DNA of 64,000 bases from Aptenodytes patagonicus (Eukaryota; Chordata; Aves; Sphenisciformes; Spheniscidae): assembly GCF_965638725.1 (NCBI RefSeq), contig NC_134950.1, positions 135,709,636-135,773,635 on the forward strand. The letters run 5' to 3'. Shown piece after piece: positions 47,201-58,350 of this stretch; within the stretch, counting starts at the first letter, position 1, and each line of letters opens with the position of its first letter. The notes beneath the pieces are model-generated. The model worked only from the letters and a program-made list of their open reading frames with translations. It had not been told where the DNA came from and did no database searches. Both the position numbers and the translations under genes were made by a program.

Positions 47201-49841
47201 GATCAGCAAAGTGTTTGCATCTACAACGGATGGGCTGTGTGCCACTTAGAGGGACATAGTGATAGGACTGGCACGGACAACGGCTCACTCGACAAGGCAC
47301 ACAAACAGGACGATCTTTGGGAATCACTTCATAGTCCGTTTTGTGTTGTTTATACCTAAAACAGGCAAAAATAATAACTTTTATAACTTTGTGAGTATTT
47401 ATAAGAAAACTACCTGAAAGGCTTATAATTTATCTTACAAGTTCTGTTTTGAAGTATCATCTTTAATTTATTAATTACTGTTAATTGTTAATTTTCAATT
47501 AAATGCATAATATCAGGTGCTTTTACATCCATTCATTACATAATTATCACAAATCCTTATGTTTCATTTTGACAGCAGTCAGAATCAATCTGATCTACAA
47601 TAACTCGTGCCTTAAAGTTGAATTTATTGAAGACTATGAAATCATTCTGGTCTCAAAAAATGTATTGAGATTTAGATTTAAGGACAGTTCTTACGATTTA
47701 AAACCTAATTTTCTCAACCCTCAGACCTCAAATTAACTTGCCTATACTGTACTGTAATGTACCTGGAAACATTTTATATTCTCCTGATTTTAAAAAATAC
47801 AACAATTCAAAAAAATTAAAAGATTCCTACCGGTGAGTACAAAAGCACAGTGTCTCTGGTCCCACAAGTTTACAGTCCATGCCAGTTGGTGATCTCCAGC
47901 TCACATACAACCTGTTCTGTAAACGAATTGGTAATACTTTTCTTTTGTACTCCTCATATTCCTCAGGGGTAAAGAGCTTTCCTCCATCATCATCACCTAC
48001 AATTCTGTAAGCATGTCACAAAAAAAACCATAAGAGAATGAAGACAATAAAAGTAGGTTTCTCAAGATATTTTTTCAAATAATATATAACAACACTTTTG
48101 CTGTAAATGCAAAAAAAAAAAATCTTATCTTTCATAATACTGTTCTAGTGATATACATTTAACAGAACTATAGCTGAATTTTAGAGAAATTTTGTGAATA
48201 ATGCGCTTTTAAAAAATTTGCTCAGACAGACTGGAAACCACGGTTGTAAGAGAGAAGGAAAAAAATTAAAGCAAACTACCAAGCTCCTTTTCATACAGCA
48301 GAAAAAGCAGTGGGCATCAACCAGCCAGCTCCACCTCAGACTTCTTGAATGACCTCTGGCAAATCACTTCACCCATCTACACCTAACTGTACTGCAGACT
48401 CGTATCAGGTTATCTAGTCCTAGTCTAGTCTGAGTAAAATTATTCAACTGGAAGTAGGGAACCACACTGCCATCAAAGTAACAAACAATACATCCAAGCT
48501 GTCTTCCACTTTGCAAGACGACTATGCTAGTTTCTTCTGTACATAAAGTTGATAGCAGCTGTATCCCACACCTGGGACAGGCCCATTTATTTAAGCTATC
48601 ACTACGTTCAAAGTCAAAGTCACTGAATAGCTGGAACTCCAGAGCAGCATCCAAATTCTACATTGATGGAGACAACTGAGGACAGTAAGTAAAATCTGTA
48701 AAATACAATTTAGACTTAATTGCAGCACTTAACTATGCTGAAGGTTAGTTTATTAATGTCTGTAAATATTTCAGTTACTATTTGTGCTAAAACATACTGA
48801 ATGAATGATTCTTTGTCAAATATTCTGTGGATTTGTACATTGCCAGTACTGTACAGCACCAGAATGATGTCTCAACACATCACTGTCATTTGCACATCAA
48901 TCCAGCTGACACCCACTGAATCAGTGCGTAACTACTTATGTATGAAACACCACTGTGCCTACTACCTCTGCCGTTTTACTCAACGTTTTCCTAAGCTAAA
49001 TTAAGACCGCATTTCAGTATAATGACCAAGTTCACGTCTGGTTTTGCTCAAAATCAACTCTTCAAGAGGAGCGATGACAAGATGAGCAAAGACACATAGG
49101 AATATAAAGGCACGCATTTATACACTGCAAAACTTAATCCGCAATGCACGAAAGCCCGTGTTTCCTGAAAGAGCAGTACCCTTGGCAGATCACCCTCTCA
49201 CACCACATCAGACAGACACACCGCCAGGCAGGCAGGTACGCAGGCCTGGACGTGAGAAACGATGCGTTACTTCACTCGCAGACAGTCAACGTTTACAACA
49301 TGCCTTCACACCGGCGAGGCGTACAGGGCTCGCGTCTCTAAGGCCTGCCTCTTCACCGCTGCTGCTTCACGCCGAGGAGATACTCTCCTTCTCCGCGGAG
49401 AGCCACTCTCGGGCACCTTCACGGGAGTTAGGGCACTTCCGATTTCGCCGATAAATGGCGGCGGCGGCGGGGGGGGGGGGCGGAATGTGACACAACGAAG
49501 CCGCCGCAGATCCCGAAGAGGCGGCTCCAGGACGGCGGGAGGCGAGCGGTGCGGCGCCCGGGCCGCGAGGATCTCTTCAGGGGAAACCCCGGGCCGCGGG
49601 CGGGGCGCAGGGGAGGGGAAACCGCCCCGGGCCCAGCGGCAGCGCGGGGCGGAGCAGGTCGCCAACGGCCGCCGGCCCCCACGGCCGGGTTGAAGGCGCC
49701 CGACCCCTGTCCCAGCGACCCCCACCGCGCCGCCTCTCCCCTCCCCAGCGACGGCGGGCGAGACCCGGCCCGCCCCTCCCCTCACCGCCGGTACTCCGCG
49801 TACTCCTCCAGGGCCGCCGCCTCCACCTGCAGCCGCTCCAT
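41179..49841 (-). CDS. FAM221A: FAM221A, cysteine-rich protein of unknown function, 7 coding exons
   Basis: Joined minus-strand exons 49786-49841, 47831-48004, 47165-47355, 44703-44909, 43763-43873, 43012-43100 and 41179-41241 give 891 nt, or 296 aa plus stop; human FAM221A has 298. All phases match. The N-terminus is MERLQVEAAALEEYAEYRR, close to the human start. Residues about 71-165 hold a Cys/His-rich core with VCVPC, RCPCQSYHYVPL, RCRCKHFADQHSAAPGFSCN, CSKCSGFHSC and CACGQPAYAHETV-like motifs, suggesting zinc binding (inference). The C-terminus is acidic then basic (EDDDMAYFEKCYQER, then Lys-rich). The molecular function is not known. The start ATG lies in the CpG island. The last intron needs a GC donor. 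Confidence 0.96.
41495..41690 (+). mobile_element. Ancient MIR-like core SINE
   Basis: The sequence follows the MIR layout: GCCTTACAAATGTTCA, then TTACAGACATG, then CACATAGGAAGTCTGTGGCT near its end, recalling the MIR 'cacacaggaagtctgtggc' segment. It is heavily diverged. It lies in the last FAM221A intron, opposite to the gene. Assignment is by memory of the consensus. Confidence 0.45.
43012..43100 (-). CDS. FAM221A: FAM221A coding exon 6, GC donor
   Basis: 89 nt, phase 1 to 0; acceptor CTTCAG. It encodes SEDDDMAYFEKCYQER, matching human EEDDMAFFERRYQER. The donor is AGCGG|GCAAGT. Using the GT that lies 4 nt further on puts exon 7 out of frame with an early stop, so a GC donor is the consistent reading. 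Confidence 0.9.
43763..43873 (-). CDS. FAM221A: FAM221A coding exon 5
   Basis: 111 nt, phase 1 to 1; acceptor TCTAACAG, donor ATAGCAG|GTGCTG. It encodes ELLESPVTSMDHPFLKAFQG followed by a Ser/Gln-rich stretch, matching human EFLESPITAVDSPFLKAFQA. Confidence 0.94.
44703..44909 (-). CDS. FAM221A: FAM221A coding exon 4
   Basis: 207 nt, phase 1 to 1; acceptor AATTAG, donor GAATAG|GTAAGT. It encodes CSGFHSCFTCACGQPTYAHE, then VPYAAMGGLTGFSSLAEGYM and RLDDSGI, all strongly conserved with human. Confidence 0.96.
45181..45375 (-). mobile_element. Old CR1 3' fragment in a FAM221A intron
   Basis: Read on the plus strand this is the reverse complement of a CR1 3' region: GAGCAGCCTGGACCAATGG, then CTTTCCTAATATCTAACTGG, then TTGCAACTTGTGTCCATTGC. 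The order matches the young CR1 at 30.0-30.9 kb but with many substitutions, so it is much older. It lies in intron 3, in the gene's orientation. Confidence 0.7.
45376..47164. other. FAM221A intron 3, remainder
   Basis: AT-rich unique DNA left of exon 3. No repeat or RNA gene is recognised. A 112-codon minus-strand frame at 46713-47051 has no domain and no conserved join. Confidence 0.5.
47165..47355 (-). CDS. FAM221A: FAM221A coding exon 3, Cys-rich core
   Basis: 191 nt, phase 2 to 1; acceptor GTTTTAG, donor AACTCTT|GTAAGT. It contains VCVPCRVSRCPCQSYHYVPL and RCRCKHFADQHSAAPGF. The split Cys codon (T|GT) joins exon 4 to restore CNSCSKC, as in human CNTCSKC. Confidence 0.96.
47831..48004 (-). 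CDS. FAM221A: FAM221A coding exon 2
   Basis: 174 nt, phase 2 to 2; acceptor GCTTACAG, donor CACCG|GTAGGA. It encodes LFTPEEYEEYKRKVLPIRLQ and WRSPTGMDCKLVGPETLCFC, almost the same as the human protein. Confidence 0.95.
48005..49369. other. FAM221A intron 1
   Basis: Unique DNA. A 96-codon minus-strand frame (48364-48654) containing CPRCG is unlikely to be an exon, because exons 1 and 2 join directly as in human. A short stretch around 48342-48372 vaguely recalls a MIR segment. Confidence 0.45.
49457..49483. repeat. GGC/poly-G tract in the FAM221A island
   Basis: Four GGC units followed by about ten G and CGG. It lies 300 bp inside FAM221A intron 1. It is probably unstable in length and can form G-quadruplexes on the plus strand. 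Confidence 0.8.
49786..49841 (-). CDS. FAM221A: FAM221A coding exon 1 (start codon)
   Basis: 56 nt: ATG at 49841-49839, 18 codons plus 2 nt, donor CCGGCG|GTGAGG. MERLQVEAAALEEYAEYRR compares with human MERLTLPLGGAAAVDEYLEY. Context GGGCATGG has G at +4. The CpG-rich exon is the only one in a GC-rich setting. Confidence 0.92.
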
Positions 49842-51510
49842 GCCCGGCCCCGCCGCCGTTGGGCCGCCCGCGGGCAGGGCGCCTGGAGCGCTGGGCGCGG
49901 AGAGAGGACGGGGAGAGACAGGCGGGAGACAGGCGGGGCGGCTGCGCGCCCGCAGCAGGTGGAGCGCGCGGAGCGGCACGTACCGCAATCTGTGCGGCAG
50001 GCAGGCGGCTGAGGAGCGCGCCTGTGACTGTGAGGTGTGTGCCGGGTGTTTGGGCACGGCAAACCCCGCGTCAGGGGACGCGCGGGTGCTCACGCAGCCT
50101 CCACGGGATGGTGGTGGCGGCGGCGGTGGTCACCCCTCGCACCCTGCTATGAGACTCGGAGAAGACACCCTCCGTGAACTACAGTGCTTGGGCATGGGCG
50201 CGCCTGTACGTACAGGTGTGGGGCCTCAGAAAGGGCACTGACACAGCCACCGACAAAACCAACCACCCAACAGATCATCTCCACCCAAGCCCTCCTGTCT
50301 TCTGCCCCTGCACTGGCATTGTCCTGAGCAGCTGTTACTGTTTAGATCCTACCAAACCACATTTCTGGTGGGTAGGGGAGGGGGGGGGGGTTGTTTGGTC
50401 ACCGATTCCCTGGCAGATACAGGGGAGGGAAACCTCAGGGATGCTCAAGCTGGAGATGGGGAGAGCTCAGGACCTCCTTTCACAAAGGGAACCTGTGTTA
50501 GATCCCTTTACGTACACCTTGAAACCACACCTTCGCTGCCCTGTGATTGCATGCCCAGTACAGAGCATGCAGAAAGGCCAAATCTACACAAGAGGTATGT
50601 TGCAGGCATAGGAATACTTCTACAACATCCTGGCGAAGTACTAAGTACGGTTGTATTCTTTGCCTACAAAAATTTCCTCTAGCCTGCCTGAAATAAAAAA
50701 AAAGAGCCTTACTGCATTCACTCAAAAAGCACAGTTGTGATGATCTCCAATTGCTCTTAGCTGACACCGCTGCACTGAGAAAAGACTGTTGTGTGCATCC
50801 TGTGCAATGATCTGCCAGTGCTTCTGCACGATACGGTCTACGTGAGCCTTGTTTTTCTCTGCAGTGCAAGGCAGTATGTATTTGTTCTGCTACTACATGT
50901 TGGCTCAGAGGCACAAGTTTTCAACAACAGTAACATTCACCATGTTAACAGTGTGATTCTAGTAGTAGGGTGAATTTCTTCTTTTTAGTTACTCCTTTTT
51001 CCTGTACATAAACAGCAAGCCTATCCTACAGTACCACGGCCATCTTCCTAGAAGGTAAGCAGACTGCCATCACATCAGTCCCACTAGGAATAATTAGTGT
51101 GTGTTGGCAAGGCTTACTCAAGCTCCAGTTGCTGCCGTAGTCTTGTTTCACCTTTAAATTCCCACTCAAGCTAAATAAACAAAGCATGTAAGTTACTAAT
51201 TTTCACAAGTTCCATGCTCCAGCCAATATACATCCCTATTTGCTTCCAGTTCTGCTGTTGTGCACTGTAAACAAATAAAAGGTCCTGGGAATGTACTATG
51301 TAAAAGAAATACTAACAAAATCATGTATGACACAGCTTTCATTCCTTATTCAAGCACTATAATGAAGACAATATTATTCTGTTTATTAGGGGTAAAAGGA
51401 CAGGGTGTGGTTTGTAACTATGTTGATGAGCTATAACCGAGTTGACTATTGCCAGGTGACAAGTCTTCCCTTTGTTGTGGATTACGTGTTTAGTTTTGCA
51501 AAGTTCATTA

Positions 51511-51600
51511 AGAGGTAACATCTTTTATTAGATCAACTGATAGAATGGGAAAAACAGACAAGCTTTATGGCAAACAAGCCTTTCTTCAGTTTTAGCTTTG
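51511..51600 (+). mobile_element. Fragment of an ancient dispersed amniote repeat
   Basis: It contains GAGGTAACATCTTTTATTAG, ATCAACTGATAGAATGGG, ACAGACAAGCTT and CCTTTCTTCAG in this order. I recall the same succession (gaggtaa-atcttttattgg-accaact, acaagctt, cttcttcag) as a common dispersed repeat in turtle, crocodile and bird genomes. I cannot give its family name with certainty. Confidence 0.5.
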
Positions 51601-52324
51601 ACAGGCAAGGTCCTACTGCAGAATAAAGGTTCTTTGGTTTTTACAGATTGAGTTGATGGCAAAGATGCTAGAAAAAAGAAAAGCACTAATTCAATGTTAA
51701 ATTATTTTCCTGTCTTAAAATTCTAGTGTTCAGTTTGTTAACTAGACAAAAATACACCAAAGAGAAGTTACAGCCTTTGTATAATGCTCAGTTGAAAAGA
51801 CACGTCTGAAAACATAATTTTGGCATAAGCATGACCATTTCTCCATGTTTTTTCCCAATTCCAAATGTTTTTAATTTCTAGTTTGAGTAAAATGAGGTGC
51901 CTGTTAAGAAATCCATTCCAAATATTTACTTTTCAACAAACAGCTTGAATATTTAACATTTTGAGGCAGGTCTAAAGAACATAAAGAGCATAAGATGCAA
52001 TATAAATTTAATTATTGATGTTTAGCATAATGCATTATATGACTTGTCCCATAATGTACACATTTATCAAAGAAACCACCTCCCCTGGATTTTCCACCAC
52101 CACCTGCCGACCCTTCACTTGTTGTAGATCTTGAATCTCTAAGTTACCTCAGTGGGTAAGTTTATACCTATGGAGAGTTTCATTCTTAGGGCATGAAGGA
52201 ATCTACAGAGAATGTGAAAAACATGACCCAGTTACAACATCAAGGAACTCAACTGTAAAACTCTTCAGAGCAGAGACAGTCCCTATCTTTGTGTTTTAGA
52301 GAGAATCCAGAGCTGTTGATCCTA

Positions 52325-52344
52325 AAAAAAAAAAAAAAAAAAAA
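52325..52344. repeat. Poly-A run of 20
   Basis: A homopolymer in intergenic DNA with no recognisable retroposed body on its 5' side. Confidence 0.75.
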
Positions 52345-54169
52345 GACTTGCCATTTATCTAGGACAGCTTGAAAGATTTATTTCATCTAGAACATGAAAG
52401 CTGCCTCTTGGTATCATAAATCTTACCTCAAACTCACTGATGTTCTTTGAAATCTCTTCCATTATAAAATATAATACATGTTTTGTTCATAGTTCAAGAC
52501 AAAAGGAGGCCAGCTAGACTGGCAACCTGCAATTCCCAGTTCCTCTCCATGTGCCACAAACAATGCCACCATGTTGAAACAACTCCTCCAAAGTGTTTGA
52601 AGGCTGTAGTAAATAGACCACAGGCTGCTATTTCTGATACTGCACTATCTGTGTAAATTGACTGCTTCCTCTTGATACAAACATATTGATCACATAGTGA
52701 CTGAATATGTGAGCAAAAGATGCAGTAAGTTTTTCTTAACTGAGCTTTAGGAAATTGATATTTAAATTGTGCTCTGCACATTAGCATAAGCTACTCAGAC
52801 TGTCAAAATGAGACCCAAGAGGGTAGGCTTTTTCCATACAATAAAATGACAGGTGCCTGTCGAAGAAAGTACAGCAATTCAAGGAAATCTCCAGATTGTT
52901 TTGCACTGGGCAAGCCACCAGCAACGAAGCAGAAGGTGAAGAGAGATGTCACAAGGACCAAGGCAGTGCTTTGCCAAAACATCCCCCCTAGAGAGATGAA
53001 ACAACAGGGAGACTCCCAAGTTTCCAGCAGTATCTAAATAAGGTGATAGGGCATATGGTCTGGGCATTTGTCCTGTGGCTGTGCCACATGTATAAGAAAT
53101 TTCAGCAGAGCAGCCAGCACTGCAATACAACACGCATGTTCTATCACATGGAGATCTGAACACGAACAGGTCCCTCTAAAAGGCAGAAAAGATATGGGAG
53201 CAAGTCATCACTGCGGTCAATACATCTTCAAGTTAAGCTAGCAGAGGAAAATAAAACCACACGAAGAAGTCAGAGTTGTTTCTCCAGGGAAAAAAAAATT
53301 CCTCCTGTGACCAAAACTTTGAAAAAGAAACAGATGGGGAAAGGGGACCTTGAAAGCAGGACAAGAAGCTCTGCAGACAGGGAATTTGAACGTACTGAGG
53401 AACACGCTACTGCACGGGAGCTGCACAAAACTGAAGATCTTTGAGATACCGTATCTGTACGCACATTTCACTGGTGCCAGAGATCCCAGCACTGCCAATA
53501 AAATGGGGGGGGGGAGAGCTCTGGCAAGCCTGGTTCACACAGAATGAGCAGAGCTCCTATGTCATGGGTTGAGGTACCTCACCTGTGCAAGGTCTTTGTT
53601 AAAAACAGTGCTCTGAAATACAGTTTGGGTTTGGAGAGCAGAGCTATGGTTCTGAATTAGGCAGCTTTTGGTGAGGGCTACAAATGTTTGTCTATATTGT
53701 ACTTTAGTATCAGATTACCTGTGAACAGTCAGTGTGAAGGTGTTGAGAGTAGGAAATCAAAAGTAATTTTCTGTGGGGCACCTGTCCTATGAACTACCTC
53801 CCACCTTAAAAATTGAGGATTTATTCCCAGATTTGATCACAGCAAGTGTTCTCTGCGATAAAGAGACAGTGTTCCGCTTATTGGCACCCCGGCATCTGCT
53901 TGGATCCAAATTTGTGCTCATAGACTTAGGAACAGATATAAAATGTGAAAGACTTTGTAATTAAGAAATGGAGTTCTTGGCTAATAAAGGTTTTTCACGC
54001 ACCCACTGTTTTACTGTCATAGCACGAGTAAATGTATTTTGGATTCAGAAAACCCTCTCCTGTCTCCCATCCCTTCTAAGAGATTGTTAATGGACATCCG
54101 AAATAAAATTTGTTAAAGACTGAGTCAAACCAGATTTTCCATGGTAAACTATCGAATAATTTTGAATAG

Positions 54170-54213
54170 CGGGGGGTGGGGTGGGGTGGGGTAGGGAAGG
54201 GGGGGGAGGCGGG
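54170..54213. repeat. Strong G-quadruplex motif
   Basis: G6TG4TG4TG4TAGGG, followed by G8 and further G runs on the plus strand, in intergenic DNA. It has at least six G runs of three or more with one- to four-base loops. Confidence 0.85.
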
Positions 54214-56656
54214 AAGGCTTTCTCCTACCGTAAAGAGGCCATGCCACAAGGTAAGTAAAAGGAACAGAAATCCAGATGGCATGTTTTACCTCCTATGGCT
54301 GTGATGTAGCATACGGATTGTGCTGGCCCAGGATCTCTGAACACATCAAAGTGGGTTGAACATATGGACACTCACTTACAGTACAGCTCTGTGAGACCTA
54401 AGGTGCTGCCTACACAGCAAAGGCAACAGCTTAATGCTGGGAAGGGTGTTGACAGTCTCTCCCAACACCCTCTGTTAACAATAAAATGTGTGACCCTTTA
54501 ATTTTTTTAAAATCCTTACAAGTTTGACAAGTGCTTTAAAATTCATCTTAGTGAAATACCTATGTAAATTGAAGATAGCCACTTTATTAATGCAAGAATA
54601 AATAATTTAGAAATAACTGTTTTAATATTTTAGACCTCAACTCATCATTTTGAAGTAGTAGTTATTCATTCTATTTCTACGCATTTGGTCAATGACTGTC
54701 TCTAATTAGCTATCCTGAAAATGAGAAGAATTGAAGTGGCGTGAAGAATAATGGAAACAGTTTTCATCAAATTGTTTCCTCCCTCCACATTTGCTATCAA
54801 TATTCTGATATACTTAAAAGCAAATGCAAGCAGTACTCACTTATAAACTTCTAACCATGACCATACATTATGCTACAATAAAAATTAGTGTATTATTAAC
54901 CCTAGTTTACAGGCATTTTAAAATGTCAACATGTTTCTCTTCAGTTTTGCTACCAGAGAAACAGAACACGATTAGACATCTACTGAACAGAGTAAGTTGA
55001 TGAACGCCACAGGGAATATGCAAGCTCATATGCAAGCAAGGGTCAAATAATAATGAAAGGTTTTTGCCGGAGGTACTGACAAACACGGCTGGGAAATTTG
55101 TAGTGATTAAGATCACTTACAGATAAGATAATTCCATAGCATGTGATGCCACTGGTGTTTAAGTGATGTGATTTCATATATGTATGTAATGGGAGATTTT
55201 TTCTTTAACTTGGGACTCATTTTAATAACCTAAATGATATTTTTAAACAGATACAAATGCACATGTGCATCATCCCAGACAAACTGAGATTTAGTGAAAT
55301 ATCAATTCAGTAACAGTCTATTCCACATGAGAAACATTGCAAAAGTCTAATTCACCTTCTTAGCTGCTATAAAGTCTCACATTTCACTCTTGCCTTTGAA
55401 AAAGTATTTTACATACTATCAAATACATTAAATCGAACCCTCAGATAGCAGATGGCATTGTTTTGTGAAGCACAAACTAACAAAAGGACACAATCCCAGG
55501 TAAGGAGGTTATATTTGGATTAATTGTTAAAGATTTCAATAGACACTCTACATGACCTTTAAAAACCTATACCAATTAAGTAAAAATGTTTTAGAGATTA
55601 ATTTTTCCATTAATTTGAGTATTCTGAGGAAGTACTTTCTAAAAGGTTTTTAAGAAAACATAATAAACTGGGATCTTAAAATTTAAGTAGTCATTTTTCT
55701 AAATAAATTTCCTGTAGAGGTTCCCAAATTTACTCTGCTTCTGCATTCCCACGAACAAAGGCCGCAACAGCAGCGATTAGCCCCAGAATACGTTACCTGC
55801 ACAGGAGGCACTTGGTCACTTAGGCAACTTGCACACATCACAGACACGATGCAGTTTAGAAACCTCTGCATTAGCAATTATTTTCAATTAGAATTTACGT
55901 CTATCTAGCCAGCCTCTTTAAATGATTGTGTTAATGAAAAACAAGTATTTAGCAGTTACTTGGAAAAAGAGACAACTGCAGTATGTAAGGCGTATTACTG
56001 GATGCCAAGGATACTGATGTTTCACCACACTGATTACAAGAACCTCTACATCCTTGTGCCATGTTTCTGTATTTTTAAAATTATTTCATTAAAAACAGAT
56101 CAGCAAACTTCTGTGATCCTAACAGTGGATAAGCAGCTTGTTAAGAGCCATCTCAGCGCATTTCAGTGAAGTATCTGTCTGTCTGTCTATCCATTCATCC
56201 CAAAGGTTCTTTAATGTGGAACCACTCAGCACTTTTCTTCACACACAATTGTGAGGCAATGCTTGGATATCTTTATTAAATTAAGGTTACTATGGTGAGA
56301 TTCAAAGATTATTTATTTAAATGAGGAAAGCCACAAAAAGAACTAGTGAATCAAGACAATCTCCCCTACGAAAGATGTTTGCCTGCCTGTTACTTGGTTG
56401 TGGAACTCGAGAGCTGTATTGAGACCTGTGGTGCTTCTAGCTGTTTAGACAGCAATCAACATATCCTTTTCTTTCCATTTTTCTTCATTAGAACTTTTGT
56501 TTGGGAGTGGATCTTGAACATTTTTTTGCTACTTACATTAAACAATCATTCACAGGCACAGAAGTACTACCAATTACCTAGTGAAATCAGCTGGTAAACA
56601 CTCATGAGGCAAGTTAGAGCTAGGAAAATTCAAGTCTCATAATTTAGCAAAAGATT

Positions 56657-56693
56657 TAAAAAACAAAAACAAAACAAACACCACCACTCCCAA
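56657..56693. repeat. A/C-rich low-complexity tract
   Basis: A6 with CAAAAAC, then CACCACCACTCCC on the plus strand. It shares the layout of the tracts inside STK31. Confidence 0.65.
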
Positions 56694-58350
56694 ATCCGGA
56701 GTTCTTTATATAAGGGAGGTTATATGTCCCCCTGCCCTCCAAAGAAAAAGAAAAGGAAAAAAAAGCCAAACCCCGTCCAGCCTAAGAACCAACCAACCTT
56801 AAGGAGATTCTGTGTTTCACAAAATTTGAAGCAGGTCACTTTGCGGGGATTTGTGATAGCATCTGAAATGGGAAATACATACCTGCATCATAAAAACTGC
56901 AGCACAGGAGAAATACTATTTAAGTATTCCTTAAAAAAAAAAAAAAATTAAAAAATGTTTGGCAACACAACCAAATGCCATGACACTATCAAGCACTTTG
57001 GACCTGAGGTGAGTTGTAGGCTCTCTCTTGCTTCTTTTGCACAAACCCTTGGGTTCTTTATGCAACCTCCTGCCATTGCAGGGCTGCCACACCTCTCAAA
57101 ATATCCTTTAAAGGAGGCTGCAGGGTAGAACACGCAGATGTTTTCTTGCTACTGTTGTTGATAGAAAAGGCAGCTGAGACCCTCCCCTTATCCTTTCCTT
57201 ACCCTCTTTTCTTTAGTCCACACGCTTGAAGTTTAGTTTTGCCACTCTGAAAAGTGCTGTCACCTCAGCAAAAAGCGTGAAGCTCAGCTTCCACCCTCTG
57301 CACTGCTGGAGCACAGAAATCATGGAAGTAGTACTGTGCTAGGCAGCTGGTGAAGGGAGAACCCAAGTCAGAGGCACAGCATGGCAATACAGCACAGAAT
57401 GAGACTGGCCACGACAAAAGGGGCAAGATGTATCACAGACACTGATACATTGCTCTATCAACCCCTAATAATGCTGGTTTCATGTCAAATTAGATGTAGG
57501 ATGCTACTAGAGTATTTTTAACTTGCTTCTTGATAAACAGTTGTGTAAACTCTATTCATGAATGGAACATTTGTGCCGTAACATATAGGTAGTTCACAGT
57601 TCTCCCTATATATTTGTCAAGTACAAGCTAATTCCAATGAGCCATTGTACTACTGAAACCGAAGAGAAAAGCAACTATTTGCTAATGGCACCATGAATTA
57701 CTATGAGTACATAACTGCATGTAAGTTAGTGCATCAGTCTCCAAAATCCCCATATAAAACAAGCTGCGTGAGCATGTAGTGACAAATATTCACCTTGCAA
57801 CTTTTGTTATGCTTGTTTAACAATCCTCAATAACTTTAAGACTTCACATACCCTTACAAGAAAAGAAAAAAAAAGTCACTTTGCATAGACTAAAACTACT
57901 CATATTACTGTTTATAGCACAAAGGGACACCACCTACCAAGGTTTTGATTGGTACCAATCAAGTACTTGGAGAATAAAAAACATAGATAGATAGAAAAAC
58001 CTATCTTCACATTGTCAATAGAGACTTGCAGATTCAAAAGAAGTTACGCACCTGTCTTCTTCACTCTTAGATTAAAGAGTGAAGTCTACACCATTAAAGA
58101 TCTAAACCAGTCGTTTTGTTTTCTTTTCATTTCTTTCTCCCCTCACCTCTAACCTGAGGAAAGTTTCGGGGCATTAGAATTTCAAGAGCAAAAGAACTCA
58201 GTGATTGAGCGGGAAGAATACTGGACAGACTCGTACTAAACATCAGAGACGTACAATTTTCCGATCCAGAAACACCTAGAGCACATGTAGCAAGAATGAC
58301 AAGACTGTTAAAAAAAAAAAACCAGGAGCCTTTACAAGTACAATTAAAAA

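Larger units (their letters stand above)
49370..50165. promoter_or_regulatory. CpG-island promoter of FAM221A
   Basis: About 800 bp of CpG-dense sequence around the FAM221A start codon (49841). It lacks an obvious TATA box. The TSS probably lies at 49.85-50.1 kb. The plus strand also shows an ETS-like ACTTCCG and a YY1-like AAATGGCGGC at 49434-49463. Confidence 0.8.
50166..58340. other. Intergenic region between CCDC126 and FAM221A
   Basis: No convincing gene is seen on either strand. Open frames reach about 140 codons near 50.2-50.9 kb but without recognisable domains or splice-linked partners. Contents noted: the ancient amniote repeat at 51.5 kb, a 20-nt A run at 52325-52344, G-rich tracts at 50.38 and 54.17 kb, and an A/C-rich tract at 56.66 kb. 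Confidence 0.55.

Noticed and set aside
48342-48372. Short MIR-like string (GACCTCTGGCAAATCACTTC)
   Set aside because: Similar to the MIR 'gaccttgggcaagtcactt' part, but too short without supporting flanks.
48364-48654. 96-codon minus-strand frame with CPRCG in FAM221A intron 1
   Set aside because: A single CxxC is not enough for a zinc finger, and the neighbouring exons join in frame without it.
49549-50241. Long plus- and minus-strand frames of 100-230 codons in the FAM221A CpG island
   Set aside because: GC-rich DNA lacks stop codons, so long frames arise by chance. Only the exon 1 frame is supported by homology.
53773-53964. 63-codon plus-strand frame followed by AATAAA at about 53.98 kb
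   Set aside because: It looks like a tiny gene with a polyadenylation signal, but it matches no family I know, has no promoter or splice partner, and is short enough to be chance.
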